From assembly GCA_013398955.1 (NCBI GenBank), contig VWPU01009562.1:409328-473327 (forward strand): a DNA stretch of 64,000 nt, written 5' to 3'. The position numbers and the translations under genes were made by a program. The DNA is from Callaeas wilsoni (taxonomy: Eukaryota > Chordata > Aves > Passeriformes > Callaeidae). Of the stretch, positions 49,460 through 63,694 are shown piece after piece. A model generated the notes under the pieces. It did not search any database, was not told the origin of the DNA, and was given only the letters and a program-made list of their open reading frames with translations. Each line of letters opens with the position of its first letter. Position 1 is the stretch's first letter.

Positions 49460-52400
49460 GGGCACATTTGTTTCTATAAAGTACTTTGCCCCCAGACAGT
49501 CAGATGATGTAATGACTATTCCATGTTCTTGGTGTGTTATGTAAGGAAACATAAGTCATTTCCTCCATTATTTATAAAATGATGGAATGACCTGCGAATA
49601 CATATGCATACAATGAAGTAAATTCAGAATTCACTATTCAGCAACTTCTACCATATGGTACATTTTCATTTGCACCTTTCCTTAGCTGCTGCTGAGCACA
49701 TCACCATTCCAAAGAGGGTTTTTGTTTAAAGTGCTGACTTGAAGCATTTCCAATTTTATACTGGACAGGAAAAATATAAATACACTCCATTCCCTCATCT
49801 TTCTATAGCCCCCTCAGACTTCCATTTGTAACTGTTCTTAATGTTTCTGAAAATGGGGCATAACTGTTAGCTGAAAAATAAAAGTCTGAACTGAAGTCAG
49901 ATGATTTTTTATAACAGAAGAGCAGGAACTAGAGTAGTCAGAGCAGTCAGAAGCTTCGCTCAGATGGATATTACAAGCATTTTTTACACTCTAGTCTCAA
50001 GAAAAAGGTTTATGAAAAAGTGAATCAGTTTTGCATGTCAGTGAACACTGTTCAGTGATTTGAGTTAGATAATAATTGACTTGCTCCATTTCAGACTGTA
50101 AACACTCACCTTATAATTAAAGATCAGATAAAAAAACAGCTGGCAGCAAAATTATAGGTACTGGAAAACAGGAACTACAATGAGTCACTGCCACAGGGAC
50201 TTTAGTTTCCATGTCAATGGAATTTGATATTTGCAGAGGGAGTAAATGGTGCTGAGGACCAAGCACTGGCTCATATGTACAGTTTTCAGAAGTGAATCTT
50301 TATACTGAGAGCTTCTAAATATGAATTAAGGCTGCCAAGGAAAGCAGACTATATAAGAATATACCATTGCCCATTGGAAATTTTTACCCTTGTGTCAGCC
50401 TAATTGGCAATTAGTGATTTCTTTTCCCTTCCAGTGTTACAGAGGATAAGTCAATGGCAAGACAATGACAGAGCATTTATCATTATTCTATTCAGACACC
50501 TAAATCTGTATTTCACCTCTATACTTATATATTTGCTGACCAGAAACCATGTTAATCCTAGCCACAAATACACAGAAACTGGTTAGCTTTCCACTCCTCT
50601 CTGCCTTTTTCAGGAAAAAAGTACAGCCAGATTGTACTGTGGTCTTGCACTGAGGGAGCCACAGTGGGAGCAGACACTCCAGTCTGGAGCTCATGGCAGA
50701 TGAGCATGACTTCACTTCCAGACCCACAGCAGAAAATGGACAATTGCAGCCCAAGATATGTCAGTGCCTGGTGACTGAACAGAAAATCATTAATTGAAGA
50801 TGATTTAGGAGTAAGAGTTTAGAAGGAAGTTTAGAAGGGTAGGCATCAAATATATTATAGTTGCCTTTCCTGAATGCTGGGAGAAAAATCTCGCTTGGTA
50901 AGAATGAGAACAGCTATAATGTCATATAATCAACAACAGACTGCTGAATTAGCATTTTTTTTACTTCTTTTCTCTCCTTCTAAAGGAGGAAGAGCTATGA
51001 AGCAAGTGTATGTAAGGGCAATCACTGTCAGCACTAAAGACCTTTTTACATTTAACGTAATGGGGAATTTACAATGCTTTCTGTCTAGGACACTGCTGTA
51101 ATGCTAGTGGCAATATCACAGTTATAAACACTAAGCAGCTGATATATATTTAGCTATGCATTAATGCTTTTGCTAAGCTTGTAATCCCAGTTGTAAGTAT
51201 GCTTGCTAGAAGCAACCAGTTAAATTTTTGTTAAGATAAATCACTAGTTATCTATTACATGCTTTCATTACTTTTGCACAGACATATTCTGTGGTTCTGG
51301 GATTACTCAGAAAATGGTAGCAAAGGTGATCAATGCAACAGAAGCCCCAGATGAGAAAACGCACTCCAAAACTAGAACTGCATTGGTCATACACCCATGA
51401 AATTCTAAGGTCCCTCTCTCACAAATTTATCACTAGCCTTGTACTCAAAAGTAGTATTAGTTTCGGTCTAACTCTGGAAATTAATCTTGTATCTCTTAAA
51501 GGTTAATTGTGTCATTTGCTTGAGATCGTTCATACATTGGCTGTCATGATCTGGATTAAAATATGATTTACAGTAAGAGGGTTTTTAAAATAAATAAAAT
51601 TTGTTTTTCACACACTTGGCAACTGAGATACACAGCTCTGTTTCTGGGTATGTGAAAGGTCTTGTAGCAGTGCAGGTCAATACAGAAATACCATTGTGTT
51701 TTCAATAGTCCTTTTCTTTGATCTGGTTCCCACTGACTCACTTTATGTACACCCTTCACAGGCAAACAATGAGTTCACAGTGATAAAGGACTAAACAGCT
51801 CTCTGGAGGTCATTTAAAGCATCTCCCTAACCAAGAAGCAATGACACATTTCGTGTTCAAGCTCAGCTGGACTGTGCACTGCAGAAACATCACAGGCCAT
51901 GTGAAGACTGAATGCCTGTCTATAAACTGACAGGACTTTGGGATATGGGGGGCAAGTGGAGAACTGGGACCATCACTCTATAGCCTTGATAATCTCTATA
52001 ATCAATGCATAACACAACAATATGACAGTTAGATACAACAGGTAAATGAGAAAACAAGAGCTGATTTCAGTTGGATGGCCAAAAATATAAGACCAGTACA
52101 GAAAAACACAAGCAATTTCTAACCTGTAAGGAATTACTTGTTTTCAACCTTTTTGGGTGCTGACTGCAAAGTTAAATCTAGATGAATGTCAGAGGCACCT
52201 GTAAAAATAGGTCAGCAAGAAAGGAGCTAAGATACTCAAAAACTTGCATTATACAAACAAGACATATTTACACAATGCATAATTTAGCTCTATACTACCT
52301 AGAAATACATACAAACATGTACACATGCATCCACCCACACATCTGTATCATTTTGTGCTGGAACTTTATCTTCTGATGCTGCACAAAGGAGAAATTGGAA

Positions 52401-54750
52401 CATCTTCCCAAACCAGAATGGGGTCCTGGCTGATCTGCAGACTGTCTGTGTTCCCATTTACCAGAAAATTCCTACAAATAGTCGGACTAGACATAGCATG
52501 TGCCAAAGCCTCTCCCTAACCTTTGATTTTGTAAGATGTGGACATGTTCTATGGAAGCCAAAAAAAGGCAAAATATTATTGACTGAATTGTAGCTCTGCA
52601 GCCAGCTGACTGAATTCAAACACAAATTCAGATCAACTTAGGTCACCACTTCTCCTTCACATTCCTTTGGTCCCCATTAGGGAATGCAAAGTCCTTATAA
52701 TATCCTTTAAGTAATTCACTTTCATATATAAAGATCAAACATCTGCTTTGAGTTGCAATTACCCAGATTTAAAGTTTGAAGAGCAAATGAAAAGAGCGAG
52801 TGAATACTAAACAACTTCTAAATCAACTTTCACGAAACTAAATAAAGGTGTCTTCCCACTCATGCATAATCAGGGTCATTTGTCAACATATCTTATTGAA
52901 GAACATAAAGACACAAGTAACAGTGCAGCTAAATATCTTATTAAAAAGAAAAATTTTCTGTATGCTTCAGGTGAGGAATCCCCATACCATGACTTTTTGT
53001 ACTACCATTCAACAGATTTCCAGATAATTTTGACATTGAAAATGACATACAGTGTAATAGCCTACTCACATAGGTGTTTCCTGTTGAAGGTATATTGTGC
53101 TTACATCTTGGACTAACAACCACTCTCAGTAAGTTTACTGGTGAATTTCAAGTGTTGTTTTACGTCTAAAGTTTAGAATGTATACCAGCACCTCAGAACA
53201 AAGCTATTTCTTCCACTATTCCATTTTACATGCCTTCCTAAAATGGTATGTATTACAGCACTTTATATAAACTCTATAAAATAGCAGCAAGAAAAGTTTC
53301 GTTTCTTTTTGTTTGATTTCATAAATCTTTGTTAATCAATTTCTTCACAAAGTTACTTCTGATCTGGTGTCCTCAGGAAAAAGTCAGCTTGTGTGTTTCC
53401 AATGTCACCCTTCAATCTCCCATTATGAGTCAGATGGGTAGTGAACGAAGTATAACACTGAGGTACTTGCAGACAATAAAGATGTTGCTTGATAGACTTT
53501 TCAAAAAAAACAACAATGGTGTTTATAAATAAAATCACTGTGAGCCCTAACTTAGAAGTTCAATGTAGTGCTCCATTACACAAAGCACCTAATACCATTT
53601 GCTGAAACCAAAAGCAATAAATAAGGTCTCCTAAAATTCTCTTTGAAAAGAGGTTTCACATTTATTAAGGATGCATATATAGAGTATGATAACTGCAAGC
53701 TCATATGACATGATAAGATCTTTCAAAGTACATAACCAGAAAGACATTTTGCATGGAAATAAAATATCTATAGTTAAAGGTTGTTTTTGGTAAGAAAAAT
53801 ACTCCTCTGTAAGAAAACTTACTTATGCCTGCAATCTTTGCCCACTCCCCCTCCCACAAGTAAAAAGACCACCTGAAATAATTTGTCCAACATTAAAAAA
53901 ACACAGTAAGTCACATAACAAGTTTCAGTCAAATGCATTTTCAAATGGCTGGGTTATAAACCCCTTGAAATCAAGCTTTATAATGAAATGCTGATAGACC
54001 CTTAACTTTAATGGCTCCTCCAAGTGTTTCTAGAGCAGGCATTACTTACAATGTCATAAAATGATGTTTAAAATGCTACAGAATTTTCTCAAGGCAAATA
54101 AGCAGGTGTTCAAGAGGGCAGCACTATTTAAACCTCATTGATTTATGGACATGCTGCATGAAAGACCAATAAGCTTTATGGAAGCTCACAGCAGAAACTC
54201 CAGATTTTCATAGACACAGTACCACCATTGTCTGAAGATCACCAATACATATTAATTTCTGCCTTGTAATATTTGAGCTCCTGCATTTTGTATGTGTTAC
54301 CAGTAGTGAAATATATACCTTAACTCACAGAGTAGGGCTCTCTTTACTGGTGTACTTTTCATAGAATATTGCTTGCAATAAAATCCAGTGCTCAGCTACT
54401 TCATCATACATAGTGATGTGAGTCACTTGATACATAGGTCTTTTACTGTTATTTCAGCAACACTGCTTCTTGCCTCTTCCAAAATTTACAGTCATTGAGT
54501 CACTTCCCTCAAAATTTTCAAGCAGATTTAAAAGAAGAAGACATATCAAAATATACCTGCCATATTAACCAGTGGTCAAAATCATCCTTCTAAAAGTCAT
54601 TTATCTATCAGAAAAGCAACCAATAGGTCATCAAACCAATTTCTGTAATTGATTAGCATTTTGTCTTTGTTAACACATACACACAAAACAGTAAGTTCAT
54701 GGCTATGGGACCCAGCCTTAATGATTTAGTAAGATAGTAATCTTGTCCAG

Positions 54751-54860
54751 CAAAAACAAAAAAAAAACAAAAACAAAACTAAACAACAACAACAAAAAAA
54801 CAAACCAAACTAACAACAACCAAAAAACCACAAAAAACTTCTAAACAAACAAAAAAACAC
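54751..54860. repeat. A-rich tract with CAA/CAAAA units
   Basis: About 110 bases made almost only of A with regularly spaced C, in CAA, CAAA and CAAAAA units. It is low-complexity sequence with no retrocopy body recognised beside it. Confidence 0.85.
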
Positions 54861-55533
54861 TACTAGCTATCAATAGCAAACTCCATTAAAGAAAACTGGT
54901 ATGGAAAAAAAGGTCATTATTCCTTAGACTGTAGCTAGCACTAAAATACCTGATATCTGAGGAAAATTATTTCCATTTTCTCTTCAGGAACAAAAGCAAC
55001 CCTATATTTTTAGTTCTACAAGATAGAATACCATCAGCTCCACACTAATGCATAAATAAATATCAACTGAAAAGTTCAAAGAGAATAAAAAGGTAAATTA
55101 TGATACCAGTTCAATTACCTGCAAAGCAAATATGACCACCTTTTAAAATGCTTTCTAAAAATCATCTTACCTGTATATTGCTATAATTCTAAGAAACTTA
55201 TAAAAGGTCATATGAGAATTGCAAATTATATGCACCAACAAAGATCATATTCCTAGTATACAGGACTGACTGACAGGGAAAGATCACAACACATATTTTA
55301 CTCCCATTTGTTCCATTACTGATTGATTCTACTAGAAAACCTGTAGTTTACATAGCAGTAGCAGAAATAAAATGTAGATGGTAGTTACAGGTGCAGGAAC
55401 TAAATTCCATTTAATCAAATTATGATTTGCAGATAAAGTATGCAAGTTAAAATTCAGATTTCTGTCACACATCTAACTTTCTTCACTGAGAAATAGCTGT
55501 GCAAGCACACAAGTATGAACCACAGGAAGAAGA

Positions 55534-55579
55534 AGAACTTACCCAGCTAAATATTTACCTAGAACTTACCCAGCTAAAT
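55534..55579. repeat. Direct repeat, 27-bp period
   Basis: AGAACTTACCCAGCTAAAT occurs at 55534-55552 and again at 55561-55579, identical over 19 bases. It looks like a recent local tandem duplication. Confidence 0.9.
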
Positions 55580-58500
55580 GCTTTAATGAACTGCTATACA
55601 AGAACAGATACCTTATTACTATCAGAAAACTCTAAATATTTCTTGATTATGGCCACCATCGAGTTATGCTTTGGCATAAGCAAAGTTCAGAACTAGCAGA
55701 GGTACAATGAGTCTAAGGTTCCCTGAGTACTATGTTTATTCATAAGCACATACAGTAAAGCCAAAAAACAGTCTTCAGAATAATTCTAATTTTACAGTAT
55801 TGAATTTTTTTTATACACTTGATCTTGCCTGCCACAGTGACTTGGTGACCATAAGGAAAACATTCACAATTTGGGAATTAAATTCCCCTGCCCTGAACTA
55901 TCTAGTGCACCTGAAGATTATATACAGAAATACTTATGCTTTCTGTGCAAGGCCGAGATCCAAGATTGCAATACATGTGAGGCAATAGTAAACTGCCAAG
56001 AGTTAAGAAGTGAAATAGTGATTCAGTGTTGCTTTTCTTCATGACCCTTTGTTTGGGTTATTCGTGTGAATACAGTCAAATTAAAGGAATGAAAAGGCCA
56101 TACTTGGGATCTAAAGAAAGCTCTATTAATGAGTACCAATTTTGATGCACTTTACTGTAAAGAATAATTTCAGATTAAATTATTGTAACACTGTAAAAAA
56201 AGTCTATGTTTTTCATTTTGCCTAGGCCCATGTAGTCGGAAAGGTTACATGCCTACTCAGATCTTTCATCACAAGTAACACAATTTTCGACGGTAACATA
56301 ATGGCAAGGAAGAAACCTTTGAGTGGTTTTATGTTTCACTGTGGAGTTTTTCTAATTTATTTTCTTTCCAACTTCTCATTACTTTTTCCCCTGTTAGAGC
56401 TTTGCTTTCATTAGCTTCACTCCTGAAAAAAATACATTGCCTTTGGGTAATAGTGAAGGATAAGAAGGGCAGGAGCAAGGACAGAAGTCCTCTTCCACTG
56501 ACCTACAGAAGGGGTCACAATAATGTTAAAATTACAGATCCTTTAAAAGGTGATCAAACAAACCATCCAGAGCACAGAGGTTTGATACCGTCATGATAGA
56601 TTGTACTGCTACTCTGCTCTTCTCTTCCTATTCTTCATGTCAGCGGGAAACAGAATTCACAAGATTGTAGCCCTCTGAACACATCAGTAAGTTATACTCT
56701 TGTCCTTTTCAGTCTCCTGCTGGTTCAAATAACAGGAACCAATAGAAAGAATTGTTCAAAGATCTTATGAATGACTGGAACAAACACAGAATCCTTGGGG
56801 TGATTGTTAGGTACTCCACACCAACAAGCTTAACATGGCTGCAGTCTCCTTCAGGTTTTTCACATTCTCAACAGAATTTAAGAAAAACTCTTTTCCCTCT
56901 GAGAGAACAAGTGAACGCTGAGGGAGGAGGAGTCTAGCATGTGGTTACGTAAACTTAGGTAGTATGAACTTATCCTTATCTTTGTTGTCTGCTCCTATTT
57001 CCCCCTCCTTCCAACGTGGCACTTTGGGGTTTAGACAAATGACAAACAGAAACTGGTCTCCAAACTCAGTGAAAAACATTTTCATCTTCTTTTCTTCTGT
57101 GAGGTTTTAGTACAAATAAGCATTTCCATCAGCAAAGTGGAGATGCTCTTGGTAACCCTATGTACCTTTTCTAATCCCTAACTCTTCCTTCAGTCATCTT
57201 TGACATATACTAAATATGCATAAGGAATCTGAACAGTTACTTGTATTTCTTCTGCACACAAGCAAAGTCCTTAGTTCCCTTTTCATCCCACTTCCTTCAC
57301 TTTTTCAGTAACTCAGGTGCAGTATTTTTTCTATTTCCATTTAGCAAATCCTATGAGGGTAGAATTGCTGCATTATACCTCAAAGAAACTGCCTAAGAAT
57401 TAATTGGAAATATTTTCATCCCAGCTTTATTCAGCAAATGTTGGACTGTTCTGCTAATTCTCACAGGAGATCAGCAGAAACCTCTTTAGCACAAGTGTTT
57501 CCAGGACTGGGATTTGTTAGGAAAAGTAACTATTTCACAGCTTATAACCCTTTTAAAGCCAAAACTGTCTCTAACATTTTTCAAGATTGTGTTGAAAATA
57601 CCTGTGCATTTCTTGCAGGGGCCTTTGCCACAAATCTGACGATCTGGAAATCAATGCAAATAATATTATATGTTTCTAATTCTAAAGAGGACTTTAGCTT
57701 GCGCATTTTCATTTGTTGCTTTCACACTCATTTGACAGTCAGTTAGCATAATCTTTAATCACACCTTTCATAAACAAGTGATGTATAGGGGTAGAGCTGG
57801 GCTTCGGTGATGGGGAGCTATTCTGTTAAAAGCATAAGTCTATTAGTCTTATTTTCATTCATTTTAACACACCATTTCCAGTGACTTATTCAGTTATTGC
57901 CAGTTCTAACAGTTACTGCAGCACTGCTTAATAATGTGTGGTTTCTGACACTTATTTATAGTATACTAAAACCAAAGTCAGACTGGGTGGTAAGAGTTTA
58001 AGACCACCTGGGATGTCTTTAAATCTTCAGCACATGTTTAGCTGCAGCAAGACTAGAAATAAACTCAAATATGCAGTCATCACACTATTGGCTGATTCAC
58101 CCTTTAAAATTATATATTCATTTCAAGGAACTATTTTTCCCAAGTGACCTTTTAAAAAAGTAAAAATGGTTTACTATATCTTCATCAGTTAAGTGATGGA
58201 GAAATATTTCGGAAAACAAAAGTGACTGTTAAAATTTTATTTTAAAGCAAGGCATGTGTGGACAGCAAATTGATGGATCTTCCAGATTTAATTTTCTTTC
58301 TTTCACTCTCTTTGCCTGCATGGAACAAGAACTGTACATTTCATGTCAGATGACATCAGTCGTTTAGTTTTACAAGCGTCTAGTTGTAAGCTTAAAACAT
58401 GCATCATGCAGTAACTGTTTTAGGGAAAAGACTATACTTTCTTCCAAAATATTCATTTAATAAGTATTTCCTAAGTATCTGAGTGGTATTTAAAATTGTT

Positions 58501-60949
58501 AATAAGGTGATAGAGTAAGCAACACCATTTTCAGTAACCATGTTACAAACCAATCTCCCTCTTCTTCCATCTGTATTGTCATTTTAAGTGAAAGACACTG
58601 TTTGTCCCCTGTCCATCAAAGCACTTCAACAATTGCAGTCTCCTTGACTTCAGTAGTGCTATTCTTCAAGGACCCAAACTGAAACATGTACTCAAGTGTT
58701 TCTGGTGGATCAGAGTGCTGCTAAGCAAGGGCAGCAAAGCAGAAACTAGCCAGAGCCTCTAGTGCTGGAAATGTTGCATAGTAATAATATCATTTTTTCA
58801 GGTACAATGGTTTTTGAACTTTTTAACAATATATTTGAGGGCAAAGGGAATTGTGAAATACATCATGCTGCTATTTTAAAAAGTATAATTAAAATAAGAG
58901 GAAATTTGTAGTAACCAATGTTAAAAAGCAGAGAAACCAAAATCAATTTGATACATAAAGTTATCAGAGCAAGACACATCCTTGGTGTGAATTGGAATAG
59001 ATTCAGAATACTGAAAATTTCCTAATCAGTAAGGAGCCTCCAATTTCTACCAGTCTCATACTAGCGTTAAATGCTTTTAATTTAATTTATACTGACTCTC
59101 AATTACAAGGGCTTTTCTACACTGCCAGTAAACAAAGTTACTATGGAAAGTTAGTGAAATTTTCACTAGCCAAACATATCTGTAAATAAGTAGTTGATGG
59201 TTGTTGTAAACAAGCTTTCTTACCTATAGCTTTTAAACTATGGACTAAATAGTTTAAGTATTTGGAAATTCTTTGTCTGTGAAAGATTGTCAAACAAGCA
59301 CTCATCCCACAGTCACATTCTAGTCGAGATTTTCAAGTTAGAAGAATTTCTTCTTGTGCACAGTAAGGTAAAAGAGTGCTTCCTTGTCTTTATTAGAGGA
59401 CAGTAAAAGGACAAGCATATTCCTTAAGAACAGCAGTACAGTAAAGCTCTGGGATTCAGTTTTGGTTATTTTCTTAATTTAGTTTTATTTAAGAAGTGTA
59501 ATTACAGAAGATAATAACGAAGGCAAAACCAGAATAACCTCAGACATAATGTACTGTTCAAATTCATACTTTTCATGCAGTGTAGTTATAGCCGCTATTA
59601 TTATAAAGGAAACACAGATGACATAAATGCATTCTTTGAGAATTGCTCTAACAAAAAAAGTAAAAACAGCCAAAAAACTCCACAGACACTTTCCCCACAA
59701 TAACCTTATTTTTAATCAAACACATTTTACTCTTCAAGCAGGAAACCAATTTGATATTACAAATGTTTTTGCCAAGTGATGGAATGTGCAGTCATGCACC
59801 AGCAATTGAATCCTGAAATTCAGTTTGTCCATGTTAGACAAGAAATAGCTTTCGGGTTCAAGCATGCACTACATTACAAGGGGAGGCACTTAAATACATA
59901 AAGGGGAGGCCATGCATTTTATTCCAGAAGACTGAAATACATCTTGCAATGTGGGGCTTTGATGTTGCTCATATGCTAACAATATACCATTTCCTCCAAG
60001 GGCTTGATACATCAGAATAAAAAGACATAATTTGCTGACATTGTGCTGAACACTTCCTGTCCGGAATACTAATCAATTGTCATTCAACTTCCAAGGCAAA
60101 TACACCCAAAATAGCCCTCAACATAACCTTTATGTTATGCTTTTAACACTTAAAAATTCCAGTTAAAATAATTTTCCATTTTACAGAATAAAATTATGAA
60201 ACAAAGACAATAACTGTATTTTCACTCTGCTTCTAAAATGCAGTTCTAGTGCCCCAGGGACTTCTTTCATCTAGTGTAAATGCTGGCATATGATGTGATT
60301 GTTAACATAGCTGGCCACCAGATGAAGTAAATTATCTAAACTGCCAAGATTCCTACTTTCATTCCAATTTAAACATCAATTTAACACAGAAACTGAAGGG
60401 TATTATGAAAGCTTTACTATGAACCATTTCAGATATGAAAAAGAATAGATGGAGTCCTCAAACCACCAAAACAAACAAATATCTAATTCATTGAACCTGA
60501 AGATGAGTTCAAAAATGATCAGTGCACAAAGGTAATTCTATCTAACACCCCACGCGAGTAAATTAATACAGTATACCCCATGCACCTTGCAAAAAAAGGA
60601 GTCATCTGCATGAATCCACCAGGGCATTATCCAGAAGCAACTGTTAGATCAAGTGGTTAAAAGGGGAGCCTATAGCCAACAAGTATCTGGTTACTTTTTC
60701 TAAGAGAAAACACTTTGAACATATTTGGGCTGTGAAATTGCCCTATTCAGGAAGATTTTTCTCCAGTTTAAACAATTTTATTACAGATTTCTTTCTGAGA
60801 GTCATTTAATCTCCTTTTTTCTCAGCTCCTTCCTCCTCCGTGTAACACTAATTCTCTTACTCCATTCAATGGCATACCCACAAGGCTGTGAGCTCTTTAA
60901 TACAGCAGCTTCCTTTGCACAGCACAGTGCACTTATGCTGTGTACTGAG

Positions 60950-62233
60950 ACATCACCATGGAAATGTCTAGACAATCCAGGAGACTCCTGGAAGGCATGG
61001 AGGATAACTTCATAGGTCACGGAGTACACAGCCCTAGCAGAAGGGATGCATTTCTAGATCTGTTGGTCAGCAGTGTAAGTGAGCTAATTGGGGACGTCAA
61101 GATTGGAGGCAGCCTGGTCTGCAGTGATCACAGGTGGAATTTGCTGTCCTCAAGTTTATAGGTCAAGTAAAGATATGTCCCTGAACTTTAGGAAAGCAAA
61201 CTTCCATCTCTACAAGGAGACAGTCAGTGGGATACTCTGGGAGACTTGGGTATATGATCACATCCAGAGGGTAGTGGTCAATGGCTCAGATTCTCAGTGG
61301 ATGTCAGTGACAAGTGGTGCCCTTAGGGGTCTGTACTGGGACAAATGCTATTTAATATCTTCATTAATGACATAGATGAGGGGATCAAATGCACTCTCAG
61401 CAAATTTGCAGATGACAACAAGCTGAGTGGTTTCTTCAGCACTTCTGAAGGAAAATATGTCATCCAGAGGGACCTGGAAAAGAAGTGAGTCCATGGGAAC
61501 TTCATGTCGTTTAACAAAGCCAAGTGCAAGGTACTGTCCTGTTGAGAAGGACTTAGGGGTGCTGGTGGATGAGAGGCTGGACATGAGCTGGCCATGTGCA
61601 CTCACAGCCCAGAAGGCCAAACGTGTGCTGGGCTGCATCCAAAGCAGCGTTGCCAGCAGGGGAGGGAGGGGATTCTGCCCATCTGCTCTGCTCTGGTGAA
61701 ACCCCACCTGAAGTGCTGTGTACCGTTCTGGAGTCCCCAGCAGAGGCAGGACATTTTCTTGTTTGAGTGACTCCAGAGGAGGGCCAGGAAGATGATTAGA
61801 GGGATGGAGCACTTCTGCTCCATGAGGAAAGGCTGAGTGAATAGAGATCATTCAGCCTAGAGAAGGCTTCAGGGTGACCAAATTGTGGCCTTCCAGCATC
61901 TGAAGGGAACTTACAGGAAAGATGGGAAGAGATCTTTTGCAAGGGCATACAATGACAAGAAAAGATAGAATAATTTTAAACCATTTTATGATATTAAACC
62001 TACTCCTAGTATAGGTTTAGATTAGATATCACTAATAAAGTCTTGACCATGAGGTTGATGGGAAACATGTTCCCAGAGAAATTGTGGCTGTCTCATCCCT
62101 GGTGTGTTCAAGGCCAGGTTGGATGGGGCTTTGAGCAACCTGGTCTAGAGGAAGGTGTCTCTTTCCATGGCAGGGAGTTTGTTACAAGATGATCTTTATG
62201 TTCCTTTCAACCCCAACCATTCTATGATTCTAT
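60950..62233 (+). mobile_element. CR1 LINE, plus strand, EN and RT ends joined by deletion
   Basis: The element starts in the endonuclease domain: the frame from 60958 reads ELIGDVKIGGSLVCSDH (about 61081-61131). Near 61250 it passes directly into the reverse transcriptase at QRVVVNGSDSQWMSVTSGAL, so the linker and the first half of the RT, including motif A, are missing. The RT motif C FADD follows (61405-61416). The C-terminal region (GVLVDERLDMSWPCA, about 61557-61601) and the 3' UTR come next, ending CCATTCTATGATTCTAT (to 62233). A smaller gap lies near 61530. The 167-codon minus-strand frame at 61348-61851 is the antisense. The element cannot encode an active enzyme. Confidence 0.93.
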
Positions 62234-63694
62234 TCTCTTAGACAGAAAAAAAACATAGGCAGTATTAATCCATGTGCCAAGAAAATGTTCAAGTCTCAAA
62301 GTATGTGAGAGAACTCTCTGAAATATTCTGGGGCAAATGAGGTTTTTATAGAGAGAAGGGCCCAGCTCTTCAAGGACTTATGTGACTAGCTAGTGCTTTA
62401 AAAAAAGAAGTGACAAGTGTTAAAATGTAATTCCTTGTAGACAGTCTGCATCGTAGGAGAAAAATAAATTCAATCAGCAAATGTACCCCATAATTCTAGT
62501 AGCTCTTCCTCAAGTACTATGAAGTCTTATGAGCCACATAAAAATGAGAAAAATATGTTTCTAATGAGGTTAATTACAGCGCACCCAGTGGGCATGCCTG
62601 CAGTTTTTTGTAACACCCAAGTTTATTACCTACTAGCATATATCGTCTTCGTCCTCTAGTGAGAAGAAATGGTCTTTCTCGCATTATTCGTGAACAGAAG
62701 AGTTTATCAGTAAACAAGACTAAGAAATTATCAAAGGGAAGGACATCCTTTGAAGAAAATCCAGTCATTACCATTACAGTGTTCTAGCATTAGCGAGAAT
62801 GCAATGGATATAATTTACCCATTTTGGTCAATATATTGCAAAAAGGGTAACAACAAGGTTGCAAACAGCTCCCAAACTTATTAAAGAACACAAGGCTTTT
62901 TTCTACAATAAAGGAGAATGGCACAGGTGACAAATTTAATGAGAACATGAAATGAGGCCAACCTATAAAATTGACTAGATCACTAATTAAGCCAAAGTAG
63001 TCCTTTTGGAGTTAAACGGCAGAGGGGGAAAAAAAGCATTTTGACACCATTTACATGAATAGTGGCTGTATGTAGAACAGAGTGCCAAATCAAAGAGGTG
63101 GTGACAATCACATTGAAAGGATTTGACAATTTTGACAAGATAAAATTAGTCAACATATCAGTAAATTATGTGTGTTTCACGATTCCATAGTGCTCTCGGC
63201 CAAGTAGGTACCAAAATGTCAACTCTACAACATAAGAAAAAAAGAAGCCATATGAAAAGGACAAACACACTACTCATTATTGAGACAATATGACTGTATC
63301 ACCTGTAGGGACCACTTTGCAAACACTTCAGTGCAGGTCCAAACATGTACATCAAAAACATTGCATTTACACGCTTTAGGTGTCAGCTCATTTCCATGCA
63401 AAATCCCACATTTTTCAAAGTGCCTAAGATGAGACAAAGGAACTCAAAAAGCTAGCAGCATTTACATCTAAGAACCAAAATTTTAGAACTAGATCTTAAA
63501 GCCATCCTCACAGCTTAATAGTTAAATACAAACAAAAGTATAGTCAGTGGAGCTTAGATTAGCATTTATAAAGGCAAGATAGTCTTCAAGTGAAGTTCCA
63601 TTCTTGGCATTCATACACAAGTGTTATGCATCCTATAAATAAAGTCAACATTTTCACCGTCCAGCTTAACTGACCTCTCCCGCTTAAGGGGTAC
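62234..63694. other. Unique A+T-rich non-coding DNA
   Basis: Single-copy sequence between two CR1 copies; no exon or RNA gene recognised. Confidence 0.6.

Larger units (their letters stand above)
48501..60949. other. Long unique stretch
   Basis: GC-richer to about 48960, possibly the 5' part of the adjoining CR1, then A+T-rich single-copy DNA. Apart from the TATA-like module (49422-49459), an A-rich tract (54751-54860) and a short duplication (55534-55579), nothing was recognised. Frames up to about 106 codons have no domain. Confidence 0.5.

Noticed and set aside
57438..57746. Plus-strand open frame of 102 codons
   Set aside because: No recognisable domain or splice context; frames of this length are expected several times by chance.
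59878..59910. Repeated AAGGGGAGGC 23 bases apart
   Set aside because: Ten-base repeats at this spacing arise often by chance in a 64-kb window.
61348..61851. Minus-strand open frame of 167 codons, the longest in the window
   Set aside because: It lies wholly opposite a plus-strand CR1. The sense strand carries the recognisable RT motifs, so this frame is an antisense shadow.
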